Shown here in pieces: positions 33,599 to 43,255 of a stretch of 64,000 nucleotides of DNA. The position numbers and the translations under genes were made by a program. Below the pieces are notes generated by a model that ran no database searches, was not told where the DNA came from, and saw only the letters and a list, made by a program, of their open reading frames with translations. Origin of the DNA: CAZDBA01 sp965224765 (GTDB taxonomy: Bacteria > Planctomycetota > Planctomycetia > Pirellulales > Pirellulaceae); NCBI GenBank assembly GCA_965224765.1, contig CBDDAC010000029.1, positions 868,001 to 932,000 of the forward strand. Reading direction: 5' to 3'. Positions within the stretch are counted from its first letter, which is position 1; every line of letters begins with the position of its first letter.

Positions 33599-34938
33599 AG
33601 ATTCAGGTATTTGAGGACGTCATCGTAGACGCCGCCCTGGTTAGAGTAAGTCGCGTAGTTTTTCGCAGTGGAAAACCACTCTTGTGTTGTGGGCCTAAGT
33701 GTTTTGGCCGCTTTGATTAAATCGTTGGTTTCGATGGGCGATGGAACGCCCGTTTTCATGGCGTCGCGAAGTTTCAATTCGATTGTCTGGTCGACCACCG
33801 CTTTGACGTCAGCACCCGAGAAACCTTTGAGCTTCTTGGCGACTTTAGAAAAGTTGATTGCGTTTTGCGGCTTGCCTTTGAGTTGAATTTGCAGAATGGA
33901 AGCCAATCCCGCTTCGTCTGGTGGGGGTACGAATAGCACGCGATCAAACCTACCTGGACGACGAAAAGCGGGATCAACATGCCAAGGGGCATTGGTTGCA
34001 GCCAGCACTAGCACGCCTTCGTTGGATTTGTCGACACCATCCATTTCGCTGAGGAATTGGTTGATGACCTGGCGTCCGGCTCCACCGCTCATGTCGCGAC
34101 GCTTGCCACCCAACGCATCGACTTCGTCAAAAAATAAAACGCAGGGTGTGTTTCGGCGTGCATGATCAAATATCGACGAAAGGTTTCTTTCGCTCTGGCC
34201 AATCCACATGTCCAAAACGTCGCTGATTCCTACCGAGATGAAACCTGCACCGATTTCGCCGGCCGTTGCACGAGCCAGATAGGTTTTGCCACAGCCAGGT
34301 GCACCGTACATCAGGATCCCCCCTCCAGCCTGTTTGCCATAAGCGGCGTACATTTCAGGGTGTTGCAGAGGGTAAAGGATTTTGATGCTGATTTCTTCCT
34401 TGGTCGCTTCCATGCCACCGACGTCTTCGAACTTGATTTTGGGTCGTTCGATTTCAACATCGTCCGGTTGGTCGTCAGATTGATCCGACTGTCGAACTCT
34501 TCCTTCGAAGACCTCACTTTGATCAAAACTCTTCCCGAATCCAAACTCTTTGTCGAGCTCCGGGTCTGAGACGCTTGGATCCAACTCAATTCCTTGTTTG
34601 TACTGAGCGACCGCGCCCCTCGCATCACCGCCGTCATTGAGTAATTTTGCGTAGACGACAAACGCCGCGGCGGGAGGATCGGGTTTGGAGCAAATGTCTT
34701 CGATCACGACCAATGCCTGGCTCGATTTTCCTTGCCCGGAATAGACCTCCACGAGCGCAAGTCCCGCGTCGGCATTTCGAGGGTTCAGTTTGAGCACTTC
34801 GCGGTATTCAGTTTCTGCTTCGGCTAGAAAGCCATAACTCACGAGTGTTTGTGCGAGGTGCATGCGAAGCGGAATATTCTCCGGAGAGACTTGTAGTGCT
34901 TCGCGAAGCCCTTTGATTATTGCGTCTGCTGATGACAA
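33595..34938 (-). CDS. TPR-AAA+ ATPase (CDC48/FtsH-like AAA module)
   Basis: About 447 residues. Two or three N-terminal TPRs (AEAETEYREVLKLNPRNADA) and an acidic linker lead to one classical AAA module: Walker A GAPGCGKT, Walker B VLFFDEVDAL, the second region of homology ATNAPWHVDPAFRRPGRFDR, and a C-terminal lid with GFSGADVKAVVD. Such modules remodel or unfold proteins as hexamers. A TTG at 34938 is chosen because GGTGGAG stands seven bases before it; an upstream TTG (35013) has no such site. No protease domain follows, so unfolding or disassembly is more likely than degradation. It is translationally coupled to the TPR membrane protein. Confidence 0.85.
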   Translation of the reverse strand: MSSADAIIKGLREALQVSPENIPLRMHLAQTLVSYGFLAEAETEYREVLKLNPRNADAGLALVEVYSGQGKSSQALVVIEDICSKPDPPAAAFVVYAKLLNDGGDARGAVAQYKQGIELDPSVSDPELDKEFGFGKSFDQSEVFEGRVRQSDQSDDQPDDVEIERPKIKFEDVGGMEATKEEISIKILYPLQHPEMYAAYGKQAGGGILMYGAPGCGKTYLARATAGEIGAGFISVGISDVLDMWIGQSERNLSSIFDHARRNTPCVLFFDEVDALGGKRRDMSGGAGRQVINQFLSEMDGVDKSNEGVLVLAATNAPWHVDPAFRRPGRFDRVLFVPPPDEAGLASILQIQLKGKPQNAINFSKVAKKLKGFSGADVKAVVDQTIELKLRDAMKTGVPSPIETNDLIKAAKTLRPTTQEWFSTAKNYATYSNQGGVYDDVLKYLNL

Positions 34939-35189
34939 GGGATTTCTCCACCCAATATTGCCTTCGTAAAATGGAAGGGGGATTATAGCCAACAAACACG
35001 AGGTTGGACTCAACTTGCCAGAATAAATTTGAGACTGTTGTTTTCCTGCCCTTTGTTTTTGCGTGTGGCAGCGTTTTAGTATTGGGAAAAGCTGGAGTCA
35101 GCGGTTGAGCTTTGATTCTGAAGGGCCAAAAACGCATCGCTCGACTGCTGGTACCCCAATCTTTACCTTTGACTGACCACTAAAATCAT

Positions 35190-36368
35190 CTAGCCAAGAA
35201 GATTTGCATAGGTCTCCAACGCTCTGGTTAGCCTTTCGCCATCGCTGTTGTATGGCGGCGCGAGGAGGTTCAGGTTTTCTTTCCCGTAAAGGTGGAGTCC
35301 CGCGTCGAAGCCTGTTTGCCACGAGGGGGCGGGGCGGTCCAGATAAATCGCAGCCATCAGCCCGCGTTGTCTCAGGTCCATGATGGATGAATGCTTTTGG
35401 CCCAACTCTGCAAGAAATTCGCCAAACAATTTCTCATTGGCTTGCTTTTGCTGCTGAAACTCTTGATCGGCAAGGAGGTCAAGTACGGCACCGAGCGCAG
35501 CCAATCCCAGCGGATGTCCGTAGTTGGTGAGGCCGCATGACATTGTATTTTGGTCGTAGTGTTGGGCAATTTCTTGCGACGTCCAAACCGCACCGAAGGG
35601 AATGTAGCCGCCTGATATGGCCTTGGACATCGCAATCATGTCGGGCTGAAGCCCGTAGTCATGGAAGGCAAATGCAGGACCGCATCGTCCAAAACCTACT
35701 AGGACTTCGTCAAGTATCAGCATGATCTTGTGTTGGCGACAGATCGCTTGAATTCCGGCAAACCATTCGGAGGGGGGCACAGACATGCCGTTGGTTCCGC
35801 TGATGGTTTCCAGAATGATCGCCGCGATGTCGTGAGCGCCTGTTTTCTCAATGATGGAGCTGGTCACGGACAAGTCGGGATCGTCTTGGAAATCGGGAAT
35901 CCTGACGGTGCCCTCATCGAAGGTCAGATGCGGACTGTTGCGCCAATCTCCGGTTACACTTAAAGCACCAAGTGACGCGCCGTGATAGCTTTTCTGTCGA
36001 GCGAGGACAATTTTTCGCCCAGTGTTTTGCCTCGCGATTTTGAGGGCGTTTTCAACTGCTTCCGCACCACTGACCGTGTAAAAGATTTTGCCAGGTCCGA
36101 GGTCGATCAATTGAATCAGGCGATCGGATACAGACTGCTTGAGCCCAAACGTGCTTTTGGGGGATGCGATGGGCATCGTTTTGAGCTGCTCAGCAATGCG
36201 GCTTTGAATCAAGGGTTGGCTGTGGCCAAAATTGGTTTGAAAGCTCGTTGAGATGAAGTCGTAAACTCGCCGACCATCCTCAAGGATGAATTCGTCCCCC
36301 GTCGCAGTGGAGACGGGAAAGTCCACCGGGGAATCCTGACGAGTCCAAGAGTAGTAAAAGTCATTCAT
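35190..36368 (-). CDS. Class III PLP-dependent aminotransferase
   Basis: The 392-residue protein has the fold-type I features: FYTVSGAEAVENALKIAR, SYHGASLGALSVTG, the aspartate D220 in LILDEVLVGFGRCG and the PLP lysine K249 in AMSKAISGG. Relatives use glutamate, beta-alanine, ornithine, GABA or amino-alcohol-type amines; the substrate cannot be read here. It lies 34 bases downstream of a C45-type hydrolase gene and on the same strand, so the two may share a pathway. A GNAT fused to a dead copy of the same fold is encoded 3.2 kb away. Confidence 0.9.
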   Translation of the reverse strand: MNDFYYSWTRQDSPVDFPVSTATGDEFILEDGRRVYDFISTSFQTNFGHSQPLIQSRIAEQLKTMPIASPKSTFGLKQSVSDRLIQLIDLGPGKIFYTVSGAEAVENALKIARQNTGRKIVLARQKSYHGASLGALSVTGDWRNSPHLTFDEGTVRIPDFQDDPDLSVTSSIIEKTGAHDIAAIILETISGTNGMSVPPSEWFAGIQAICRQHKIMLILDEVLVGFGRCGPAFAFHDYGLQPDMIAMSKAISGGYIPFGAVWTSQEIAQHYDQNTMSCGLTNYGHPLGLAALGAVLDLLADQEFQQQKQANEKLFGEFLAELGQKHSSIMDLRQRGLMAAIYLDRPAPSWQTGFDAGLHLYGKENLNLLAPPYNSDGERLTRALETYANLLG

Positions 36369-36402
36369 GAACTTACTCAGAAATGGAAAGTTGTGCCCTG
36401 GG

Positions 36403-37488
36403 CTAACGTCGGATTTCTAGTTGAAACTCATGTTCAACAAAATCTTCGTCGTAAATTTTGTCACCTCGCCACATGACGACCTTGCCTTGAGTCAAATGGC
36501 CCGCAGCACCGCCACAAGTAATTGATGGATCTTGAGCATCTGTTTGAAAGTTCGAACAAATGGCTTTGGGGTACCCCTCGTGATCATGCATCAACCCGTA
36601 GATTTGCGGATAATTTTCAATCGCGGGCAGCTTATTGGCCAGGAGGTCATGGCGAATGTGTGTTGTTGAGTTCTGTGAGATTTTTGTCTCGCGAGCAGCG
36701 ACCTCAGTGCCCATGCAATGGTTGGTGTGAAACAAGAATCCCTTTTCTCCACGCGTTTTGTGGCTTACCCGTTCGCTGACGCCGGGAGCGACTTCCCACA
36801 TTTCGCCGATGTCGCCGTCGGCCAGTAAGTAGTTGTGGCCGGAGGTGACGTTGGCGGAAGTCAAGCAGTTGACCATGCTGTCCTGATCGGTTTGCTCCAG
36901 AATTTGTCGGACCAGAGCGGGCCAGAGGATGCCGGCTTTTGCGCCGTTGGTGTTGATGTTGTTGACTCCAATAACCGTTCCATGCGATGTGAATCCCATC
37001 ATGCCTAGGCAGCCAACAAGGCTGAAGGCGATCGCGCGATGGCCGTTGGCCAGAGGGATATCCAATACGCTTACGTATCGTTTGGCACTGCCATGCATGT
37101 CCCAGGTTTGGCCAATTGAGGGGCCGTCATCCGAGTTCAGGTAAACCAGGCTGCAGCCTTGGTCTTCGACGGGCTGAATGTCACGGAAGTCGGTATAGTT
37201 GTTGAGCACAATCAAATCAGAGCGGGTGGCTCCGCTTCCTTGTGCGATTCCCAGCAACTCGTCGAGGTAGTTTGGGGCGTCGCGTTTCGTGACTTCCGAT
37301 TGTTCGTCAGCGAGTGCTTTGATTCGTTCCGGTGTTAGCGTCGGGTTTTTGTCGCGAATAAGGTCGGTACGAATTTCTACTAATTCAGCGATGGCGCCGC
37401 GGTAGGATTCTCCATGGGCTTGTCCCCATTGCTGATGTGTTTTCCCTCGCTCGTATTTTATGATTGGGAAGTTGACGTTGGTCGTCAT
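36403..37488 (-). CDS. C45-family Ntn hydrolase / acyltransferase (isopenicillin N acyltransferase-like)
   Basis: About 361 residues from ATG 37488. The core shows the layout of the acyl-CoA:6-aminopenicillanic acid acyltransferase family. LLGIAQGSGATRSDLIVLNNYTD precedes Cys112 in DQGCSLVYL, the expected autoproteolytic N-terminal nucleophile; DGPSIGQTWDMHG and the later HTNHCMG follow. Such enzymes self-cleave before the Cys and then cleave or form amide bonds. No signal peptide is seen. The adjacent aminotransferase suggests an amine or amino-acid-derived substrate. The longer frame to 37536 has no supporting start signal. Confidence 0.82.
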   Translation of the reverse strand: MTTNVNFPIIKYERGKTHQQWGQAHGESYRGAIAELVEIRTDLIRDKNPTLTPERIKALADEQSEVTKRDAPNYLDELLGIAQGSGATRSDLIVLNNYTDFRDIQPVEDQGCSLVYLNSDDGPSIGQTWDMHGSAKRYVSVLDIPLANGHRAIAFSLVGCLGMMGFTSHGTVIGVNNINTNGAKAGILWPALVRQILEQTDQDSMVNCLTSANVTSGHNYLLADGDIGEMWEVAPGVSERVSHKTRGEKGFLFHTNHCMGTEVAARETKISQNSTTHIRHDLLANKLPAIENYPQIYGLMHDHEGYPKAICSNFQTDAQDPSITCGGAAGHLTQGKVVMWRGDKIYDEDFVEHEFQLEIRR

Positions 37489-37876
37489 GGGAAAAGGTCG
37501 ATTCAAAGAAAAATTAGGTAGGGTGAGTTCGCTCAATTGTAGACGCGCCGAGTTTTTAATCGCGATTGATCGTATGAATTCGTGGGTACTATCCCTTAGA
37601 ATACGGCTTCGTTTTTCGGTTTTGGAATCTATCAGCTTTCCTCTTAGCCCAAAAGACGATCGAGGAAGGTTTTGTTGAATTGCAAGCTGGTGCGAGCAAC
37701 TCAGGTCAATTGGAGTGATCTAAAATTGGCGTATTGGACTGCTTCCTGGTTGGAGGTTCTCGTTGCTTGGTATGTCAACTCCCAGAATCCGTCAGAAAAG
37801 AACCATCACCGAGTGGATTTCGTAAAACGAGAATTGCCAAATCTTTCCATTTCCTTTTCCAATTTTATAGCAAGCT
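37489..37876. other. Divergent intergenic region
   Basis: This 388-base gap lies between the leftward hydrolase/aminotransferase pair and the rightward alpha/beta hydrolase. It should hold both promoters. No palindrome, repeat or convincing small gene was seen. Confidence 0.5.
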
Positions 37877-39496
37877 ATGAACGTCAAAAAGAAACTCTTG
37901 TTACTCGGTGTCCTTCTGACGTTGGGCGTTGCCGCAGTTGTGACGTATTCCTACGCTAGCGCCGCAAAAGTACAAAAAGAGCTTGTCAAAAAGATGGGGG
38001 GCCTGCTTGTTGCAGAACCTGATCAATACGATGCGGTGATCGACGAGATTATGAAGGCTTCGCCGACTTCAGCGGATATCGTTGACGCAATTCGCACTGG
38101 GATTATGGCTGAGACGAGCCCGGATCGCCAGAAGAAGTTGGTTGCCGGATGGTCGGAGTGGACTGCGACTGACGGACAGGGAGTGACACGTCCCTATCAA
38201 ATGTATGTGCCCCAATCGATCATGAAGGGAGCTAGTCCAACGGCACTCATTGTGCATATGCATGGGGGGGTTGGACGCCCCGATTTTGGTTCTGGTCAAG
38301 GGACGCTTCAGGCGATTGGCTATACAAGTATCCTTTGGCCAAATCTTGCCGACACGGAGGACTTGATTATTGTGTGTCCAGTCGGTCGAAAGGAATGTTC
38401 TTGGTGGCTGGACAACGGAGTTGCTCATGTGGATGCGGTGATTCGCGATGTTCGCCGAACGATCTATTTTCCAGAAGATTCTCTATTTGCGTCAGGGTTT
38501 TCTGATGGTGGTTCCGGGTGTTACTACCGAGCGATGGCTGCTCCCGATCCATTTGTCGGATTCATCGCACTCAATGGCCATCCTCGTGTTTCCGCCTACG
38601 CATCCAAAAAACAGATTTACCTGCCCAACATGGCGATGACCAAGACTCTGGCCGCCATGACACAACAGGATGCTTTGTACCCTTCTAAAAGCATATTGCC
38701 TCATATCTTGAAGGCGCTAGAGTTCAACGCCGATATCCTTACGCTGTCCTATCCAAAGATGGGTCATCAACCCACCTACTTCGAAGAGCAATCGGCGGCA
38801 GTATTGAATTTCATCAAGACAACGAAGGCAACGGAGCGAACCCATTTTCGATGGTATTCGGCGAATCCAAAAATTGGAAGGATTGGTCGAGTCGCTGGGG
38901 TAGAACTGTTGGGCTTTGTTTCCGCTGAAGATGCGGTTGAGTTGCGTGACTCAAACGTCATGTCGACTCCCGAGCATCTCCGGTTTGGTGTTCAGTTTGT
39001 TCCAGATACCAAAAAAATATTAATGTATTCTATGAAGACTGCTGCGGCCACTTCTGGAATCCTTCAAAATGACGTGTTCTTAAAGTTTGACGGTCGAACG
39101 TTCGATGATGCGTCTGCTCTGGGGGAATTGCTGGCCTTCAAAAGCCCAGGCGAATCCTTTACTTGTACGGTGTTACGCAAAGGAAAGGAACTCAAATTGA
39201 CCGGGCAGTTTCCTCCGTTTAAATCCAAACCGCACTATCTTCGCGACCGGCCCACCGGGTTCGCTGATTGCCATTTTGTTCAAGACGATGAACCGATGAT
39301 TGTCTTGAAAACCACGAATGTCAACCATTTGAGAGTTTGGCTTCCCGAAGAGATGTCATCGCTTTCGGAAATCCAAGTTGATCACAATGGCGAGGCAAAG
39401 GAGTATTCGGTCGTCCATCTTTCTCCCCAGGAAGTGTTGGCCGAGTATGCGGCGAGGGGTTCCCAGGTACCGAGGGCCTACGTCGAAATCAAGTGA
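37877..39496 (+). CDS. Exported alpha/beta hydrolase (PHB depolymerase/feruloyl esterase-like) with C-terminal PDZ-like domain
   Basis: The 539-residue protein has a signal peptide or anchor (about 6-29). An alpha/beta hydrolase domain follows, with the oxyanion segment IVHMHGGVG, the nucleophile Ser in ASGFSDGGSGCYY and the catalytic His in KMGHQPTYF. A region that looks like a PDZ fold comes next (GILQNDVFLKFDGRTFDDAS, then SFTCTVLRKGKELKL). PDZ domains usually bind peptide ends and here may position a polymer or partner protein. It probably cleaves esters outside the cytoplasm. Stop at 39496, convergent with the GNAT fusion gene. Confidence 0.8.
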   Translation: MNVKKKLLLLGVLLTLGVAAVVTYSYASAAKVQKELVKKMGGLLVAEPDQYDAVIDEIMKASPTSADIVDAIRTGIMAETSPDRQKKLVAGWSEWTATDGQGVTRPYQMYVPQSIMKGASPTALIVHMHGGVGRPDFGSGQGTLQAIGYTSILWPNLADTEDLIIVCPVGRKECSWWLDNGVAHVDAVIRDVRRTIYFPEDSLFASGFSDGGSGCYYRAMAAPDPFVGFIALNGHPRVSAYASKKQIYLPNMAMTKTLAAMTQQDALYPSKSILPHILKALEFNADILTLSYPKMGHQPTYFEEQSAAVLNFIKTTKATERTHFRWYSANPKIGRIGRVAGVELLGFVSAEDAVELRDSNVMSTPEHLRFGVQFVPDTKKILMYSMKTAAATSGILQNDVFLKFDGRTFDDASALGELLAFKSPGESFTCTVLRKGKELKLTGQFPPFKSKPHYLRDRPTGFADCHFVQDDEPMIVLKTTNVNHLRVWLPEEMSSLSEIQVDHNGEAKEYSVVHLSPQEVLAEYAARGSQVPRAYVEIK

Positions 39497-39566
39497 TACG
39501 TCTGATTCATGCAACGTACCTCCAGTCCGACGGAGAAGGGGGAACTAACGTTGTGCTGCGAACGAT

Positions 39567-41948
39567 TTAACGTTGTGCCGCGAACGTTTGGTCCATCCGT
39601 TGCATTTGGCCGTATGTGGGGCAAAGAAGGTACCGGCCATGTTCGTTTTGTTCCAATAGAATTGAGAGGTGTGCTGGGATGTTGCCCTCAATCCAGCCAA
39701 CGCCCTTTTTGACTTGGAATCGTTCTGCATGTTTGTCGACGATTGAATGAATGGCTTGATCAAAGTCGGCAAGGGTTTCTTGATACTTGGCTGGGTTGCG
39801 GCGAATTTGGCGCAGCAGTTCATTGAATCCAAATAGACTGATTGGCTCTCCGCCGTGAAAAAATCTGTTTGGGAGAAATTCTTTTCGCCCCAGCAGGACT
39901 GACATTGAGTTGCCCAGCTGGGCGATGACGAGATCAGGTTGCAAGCCTTCCTCACAGCTGGCTGCAAATTCCGACCCATAGCGGTACAGGAGAGAGGCTG
40001 ACTCGATGAATACGACAGGCACATGGTAATCTTGGCCAATTTCAAGCACTTCTTTCAATAACTCGCTGGACAGTCGGTCAAAAGAATCTGAAGTGATGGG
40101 TTCGATCACGATGGCAGTACAGTTGTCGGATCTAGCTTTCAAAGTCGCGCGAAGTTGTTCTAGAAATTGAACTTGTCCCGAACTGGATGGATTCGCGATT
40201 GCGATCGTTTTGCAGGATTCTGGGAATTGTTGGGTGCAACTCTGAATGAAAATGATGGTCGAATTTTGCGGATCTGCGGATCTGCTTCTTCGGTTCAATG
40301 CATCTACGATTTGTTGTCCGGCTGAGGTTGGTCGACAGGTTGCGAGGATGTGTCTTAATTCCGTTGGCCAGAGGCTAGCAAGGAATTTGAGTTCTTGTAT
40401 GAACTTAAAGCTCACTGTGTTTGATTCGCCTCCACCATTGACGATGACTGCCATGTTTTCAGTGAAGAATTGATCTGGCAATTTTAGTTGATTGAGAGGT
40501 GAGCGGTTTCCCTGCGACCAGCAAACGGTTTCCTCACGAAATTTCCAGCGCAATGGACATCGATAGTAAATGCAATCGCGAAATTGATTGTTGTCAGGGT
40601 AGTCGTCAGGTAGGTGTTGAAGCTCATAGCTTCCCAGTGAAATGTTGATGGCCCACATACCTCGTGCCAGTCGATCGCGATTTCGGCCATGGATTGCGTG
40701 GATTCCGGTTTGAGACGCGAGCAAAGTGATTGCGTTTTTCATCGGCCGCCCCAGCTTGCCGCGATATGATTCAATCACGGTCAGGTCGAGCATGTAGTAG
40801 GTCGTTGGGTGTTCCAGGTAAGGGTCGGTGGAGACGCCTCTCTCACAAGTGAACATGTCCAGAGGCCCAGCAAAAGCCATGGAAACGATTCTTTCATTCT
40901 CGAGTACGACGATCGCCAAGGGAGGGCGTTGGATGGAAGGATCGCCTTGGAATCTGAGTTTGTCTTTATCGAACAGCGCATCGAATTCTTCAGGAGGTGT
41001 CTGTCTCGCAGGCTCGTAGACTTCGAACTGCATGTCGAGAATCTGTTGCCGATAATTAGGGTAACTCTCCTGTGTCAAGATTTGAATATCAAAGTTGATG
41101 TTGGGGAGAGTCCGAGCGAGTTCACCTTTTAGATAACTATCAGCGGTCATCGCGTTTGAGGGCTGAGGGTTTTCTGGACAGGTGAGTTCGGCAAATTTCT
41201 GTTCAAGGAACTGGCGATGAAACTGATAGTTGCCAATGGCCTTGGAATTATTTGATGAAATGTCCTGTGGGCGCGCGGAATCCAACCAGTATCGAATCTG
41301 GTTCCAGAACATGTCGAGGTGATTGCTACGAAAGCCCAGGTGCAAAGAAAGTTGAAACTCTTGTCCACGAATGTCAAAAAGCAATCCGTATCGAAGCCGC
41401 GATTCAAGTAATCGTTTTCGAGTCGCTTGGTCCACCGGTGTTATGGCAAAAGTCAAATTGCTGATGGTTTTTACAGCGACAAGTTTAGCGAATCGCTCTT
41501 CAATCTCTATGAGCTCAGGACCGATGCGTTCTGCTAACAGTTGAGCTTGATCGGAATACTGCACGCCAATGACGGAGCCGATATAGTCGCGATTGATGGC
41601 GGCAGCGGATTGCTTGTCACTCAAAGGCTCCCATCCCATTCGGCTACGGAATTGTTGATATGAATTTCGAAGGGAGCCGGCTTCGTTGCCAGTCGCAGTG
41701 GAATTGCACAGCCAATTTTCTAGACGATGAAGTGCGCCAAAGAGTGGGCTGGCATTGTAGCCAATCGGAGGTGGCCCCAACTTTCGAACGTCGAATACAT
41801 CTCGGTCATCACAGAGCCGAAGAAACGGTCCGCTGGAGTTTTGTAGATCAACTAGCAGTTGGCTTTCCTGAGGGAGGAAGTCGGAAAGGTTGAGCGTTGT
41901 AAGCAGACGCAGGCTTTCCTGGTGCTGATCGCAGAAATCTTGAGTCAT
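39567..41948 (-). CDS. GNAT acetyltransferase domain fused to an aminotransferase-like domain lacking the PLP lysine
   Basis: About 793 residues from ATG 41948 (a GTG at 41975 is also open). Residues 1-285 are unassigned. About 285-460 contain a GNAT pattern (IVSMAFAGPLDMF, then DLTVIESYRGKLGRPMKNA as acetyl-CoA motif A). The C-terminal 280 residues track the class III aminotransferase encoded at 35190-36368: TAIVIEPITSDSFD matches its AAIILETISGTNG, and FIESASLLYRYG (647-658) matches LILDEVLVGFG. GLQPDLVIAQLGNSMS aligns with GLQPDMIAMSKAISGG, so the Schiff-base lysine is replaced by leucine near 678, and the PLP aspartate is also lost. It should acetylate a substrate, with the dead domain possibly binding it. 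Confidence 0.75.
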   Translation of the reverse strand: MTQDFCDQHQESLRLLTTLNLSDFLPQESQLLVDLQNSSGPFLRLCDDRDVFDVRKLGPPPIGYNASPLFGALHRLENWLCNSTATGNEAGSLRNSYQQFRSRMGWEPLSDKQSAAAINRDYIGSVIGVQYSDQAQLLAERIGPELIEIEERFAKLVAVKTISNLTFAITPVDQATRKRLLESRLRYGLLFDIRGQEFQLSLHLGFRSNHLDMFWNQIRYWLDSARPQDISSNNSKAIGNYQFHRQFLEQKFAELTCPENPQPSNAMTADSYLKGELARTLPNINFDIQILTQESYPNYRQQILDMQFEVYEPARQTPPEEFDALFDKDKLRFQGDPSIQRPPLAIVVLENERIVSMAFAGPLDMFTCERGVSTDPYLEHPTTYYMLDLTVIESYRGKLGRPMKNAITLLASQTGIHAIHGRNRDRLARGMWAINISLGSYELQHLPDDYPDNNQFRDCIYYRCPLRWKFREETVCWSQGNRSPLNQLKLPDQFFTENMAVIVNGGGESNTVSFKFIQELKFLASLWPTELRHILATCRPTSAGQQIVDALNRRSRSADPQNSTIIFIQSCTQQFPESCKTIAIANPSSSGQVQFLEQLRATLKARSDNCTAIVIEPITSDSFDRLSSELLKEVLEIGQDYHVPVVFIESASLLYRYGSEFAASCEEGLQPDLVIAQLGNSMSVLLGRKEFLPNRFFHGGEPISLFGFNELLRQIRRNPAKYQETLADFDQAIHSIVDKHAERFQVKKGVGWIEGNIPAHLSILLEQNEHGRYLLCPTYGQMQRMDQTFAAQR

Positions 41949-41964
41949 TTGCAGGTTTCGATGG

Positions 41965-42861
41965 TTAGCGGTCACTGGAATTGAGAGCTTTTTGAACCTG
42001 ATCAGGGAGAAGCCCTTTTGCTTCGGTGGCCCATTTCTGTTTCAGCGAATCGCTCACAGATAAGCGAAAGTCGTCCCGGTGCTCAGTCAGTTGGTGGTTA
42101 ATCTTTTGTACCAGCTCCTTTTCCTTCTCGGCAACTTCTTCGTCCAGGATTTTACGTGCGGCGCGCGTTATCTGTTGTGCGAATTCACCGCCCAGTTTGC
42201 TGATTCGGTCAATACGAAATTCGTCAATAATGATATCGGCTGAGTCGACGGTCGGCGTAAAAACCAAAGTGGGAGGAAACTGAGTGATGTCTAGATCCGT
42301 AGCAAGTTCACAGGAGACGACGAGTCGGACTTTGCCGTGACCTTCTGCACTCAAACTGTAAAGCTGCAATCCCTTGGACCATTTCGCTTGCCGAGCATCA
42401 AAACGTAGACGCGACGCGAAATGGAGGTCGAACGCAAGTTTGCCGTTTGCGGCTTGGTGAAGATTCATGACCTGGATAGAAAAGTTGTTTTCTGGATCGA
42501 TCAGTGATGCAGAGTATTTTTTCCAAGTCCCATGATTGACCATCTTCCATTTTCGCTTTGTCTTGACGCGGCCGTTTTCGCGGCGGAATTCGATTCCGTC
42601 CCAGCGTCGATCCTGCCCGCCCCAGTCTTTGTCTTTGGTGTAGGAATGAGGAATCGCATCCAGGGCAAGACGCGTTACGATCCGGTTGATTTGGTCGCTG
42701 GCGTTCTGAGAAGTCGGGGCCGTCGCCTGGTTGGTTAGGTCCAAAACCGAATGCGGGTGACGCAAAGGAGCAGGCTGGGTTGATTGGCCGACGCCGGTAA
42801 AGGCCCACGCCAAGATGAGGGTGAGGCTAAGCGAGACGGTTTTGAATCGACGCATTGGCAT
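41965..42861 (-). CDS. Exported protein of unknown function
   Basis: About 298 residues from ATG 42861, which places a signal peptide (MRRFKTVSLSLTLILAWAF) at the very start. An ATG at 42930 would add 23 polar residues before it. The mature part is beta-rich with several aromatic and charged strands (RRWDGIEFRRENGRVKTKRK, LAFDLHFASRLRFDARQ) and ends in a long charged helix (about 230-290). No family was recognised. It sits 16 bases upstream of the GNAT fusion on the same strand, so co-expression is likely. Confidence 0.7.
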   Translation of the reverse strand: MPMRRFKTVSLSLTLILAWAFTGVGQSTQPAPLRHPHSVLDLTNQATAPTSQNASDQINRIVTRLALDAIPHSYTKDKDWGGQDRRWDGIEFRRENGRVKTKRKWKMVNHGTWKKYSASLIDPENNFSIQVMNLHQAANGKLAFDLHFASRLRFDARQAKWSKGLQLYSLSAEGHGKVRLVVSCELATDLDITQFPPTLVFTPTVDSADIIIDEFRIDRISKLGGEFAQQITRAARKILDEEVAEKEKELVQKINHQLTEHRDDFRLSVSDSLKQKWATEAKGLLPDQVQKALNSSDR

Positions 42862-43255
42862 GTTTGAACTATGGGCAGGTTGGAAATGATTCGTCTCCAT
42901 AGTATCGGTTTTTGCCCAAAGGGATGACATTAATTACTCTCAAAATTGGTTTGGAACCCTCAAAAGCGTTTGATAGCGTTTTTCAGCGAGCTTTTGGATT
43001 TCGGCAATGGTTGGCATGTTTCTGCTTTCTGGATGTAGTGAACGATTGAGCCTAATGGCTCCAACCTTGGTGGCACTCCTGGCGAAAGAGTTGCATCCCA
43101 CCCCCCCAAGTCTGGGTGATAGGAATCTCCCTATATTCGTTACGATCGATTGGTTGAGCCTGTGTTGGTCGCGGAAGTGCCTGAAGGACTCGTTGTGATT
43201 CGAAAAAATGACCTAGGGTTTAGATGTCAGTTTTCTTCAATTCGAGAGTGAGTTT
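42862..43255. other. Divergent intergenic region
   Basis: The gap between the leftward exported protein and a rightward small membrane protein contains a C-run (about 43097-43107) but no recognised motif. The left 70 bases could be an N-terminal extension of the exported protein. Confidence 0.45.
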
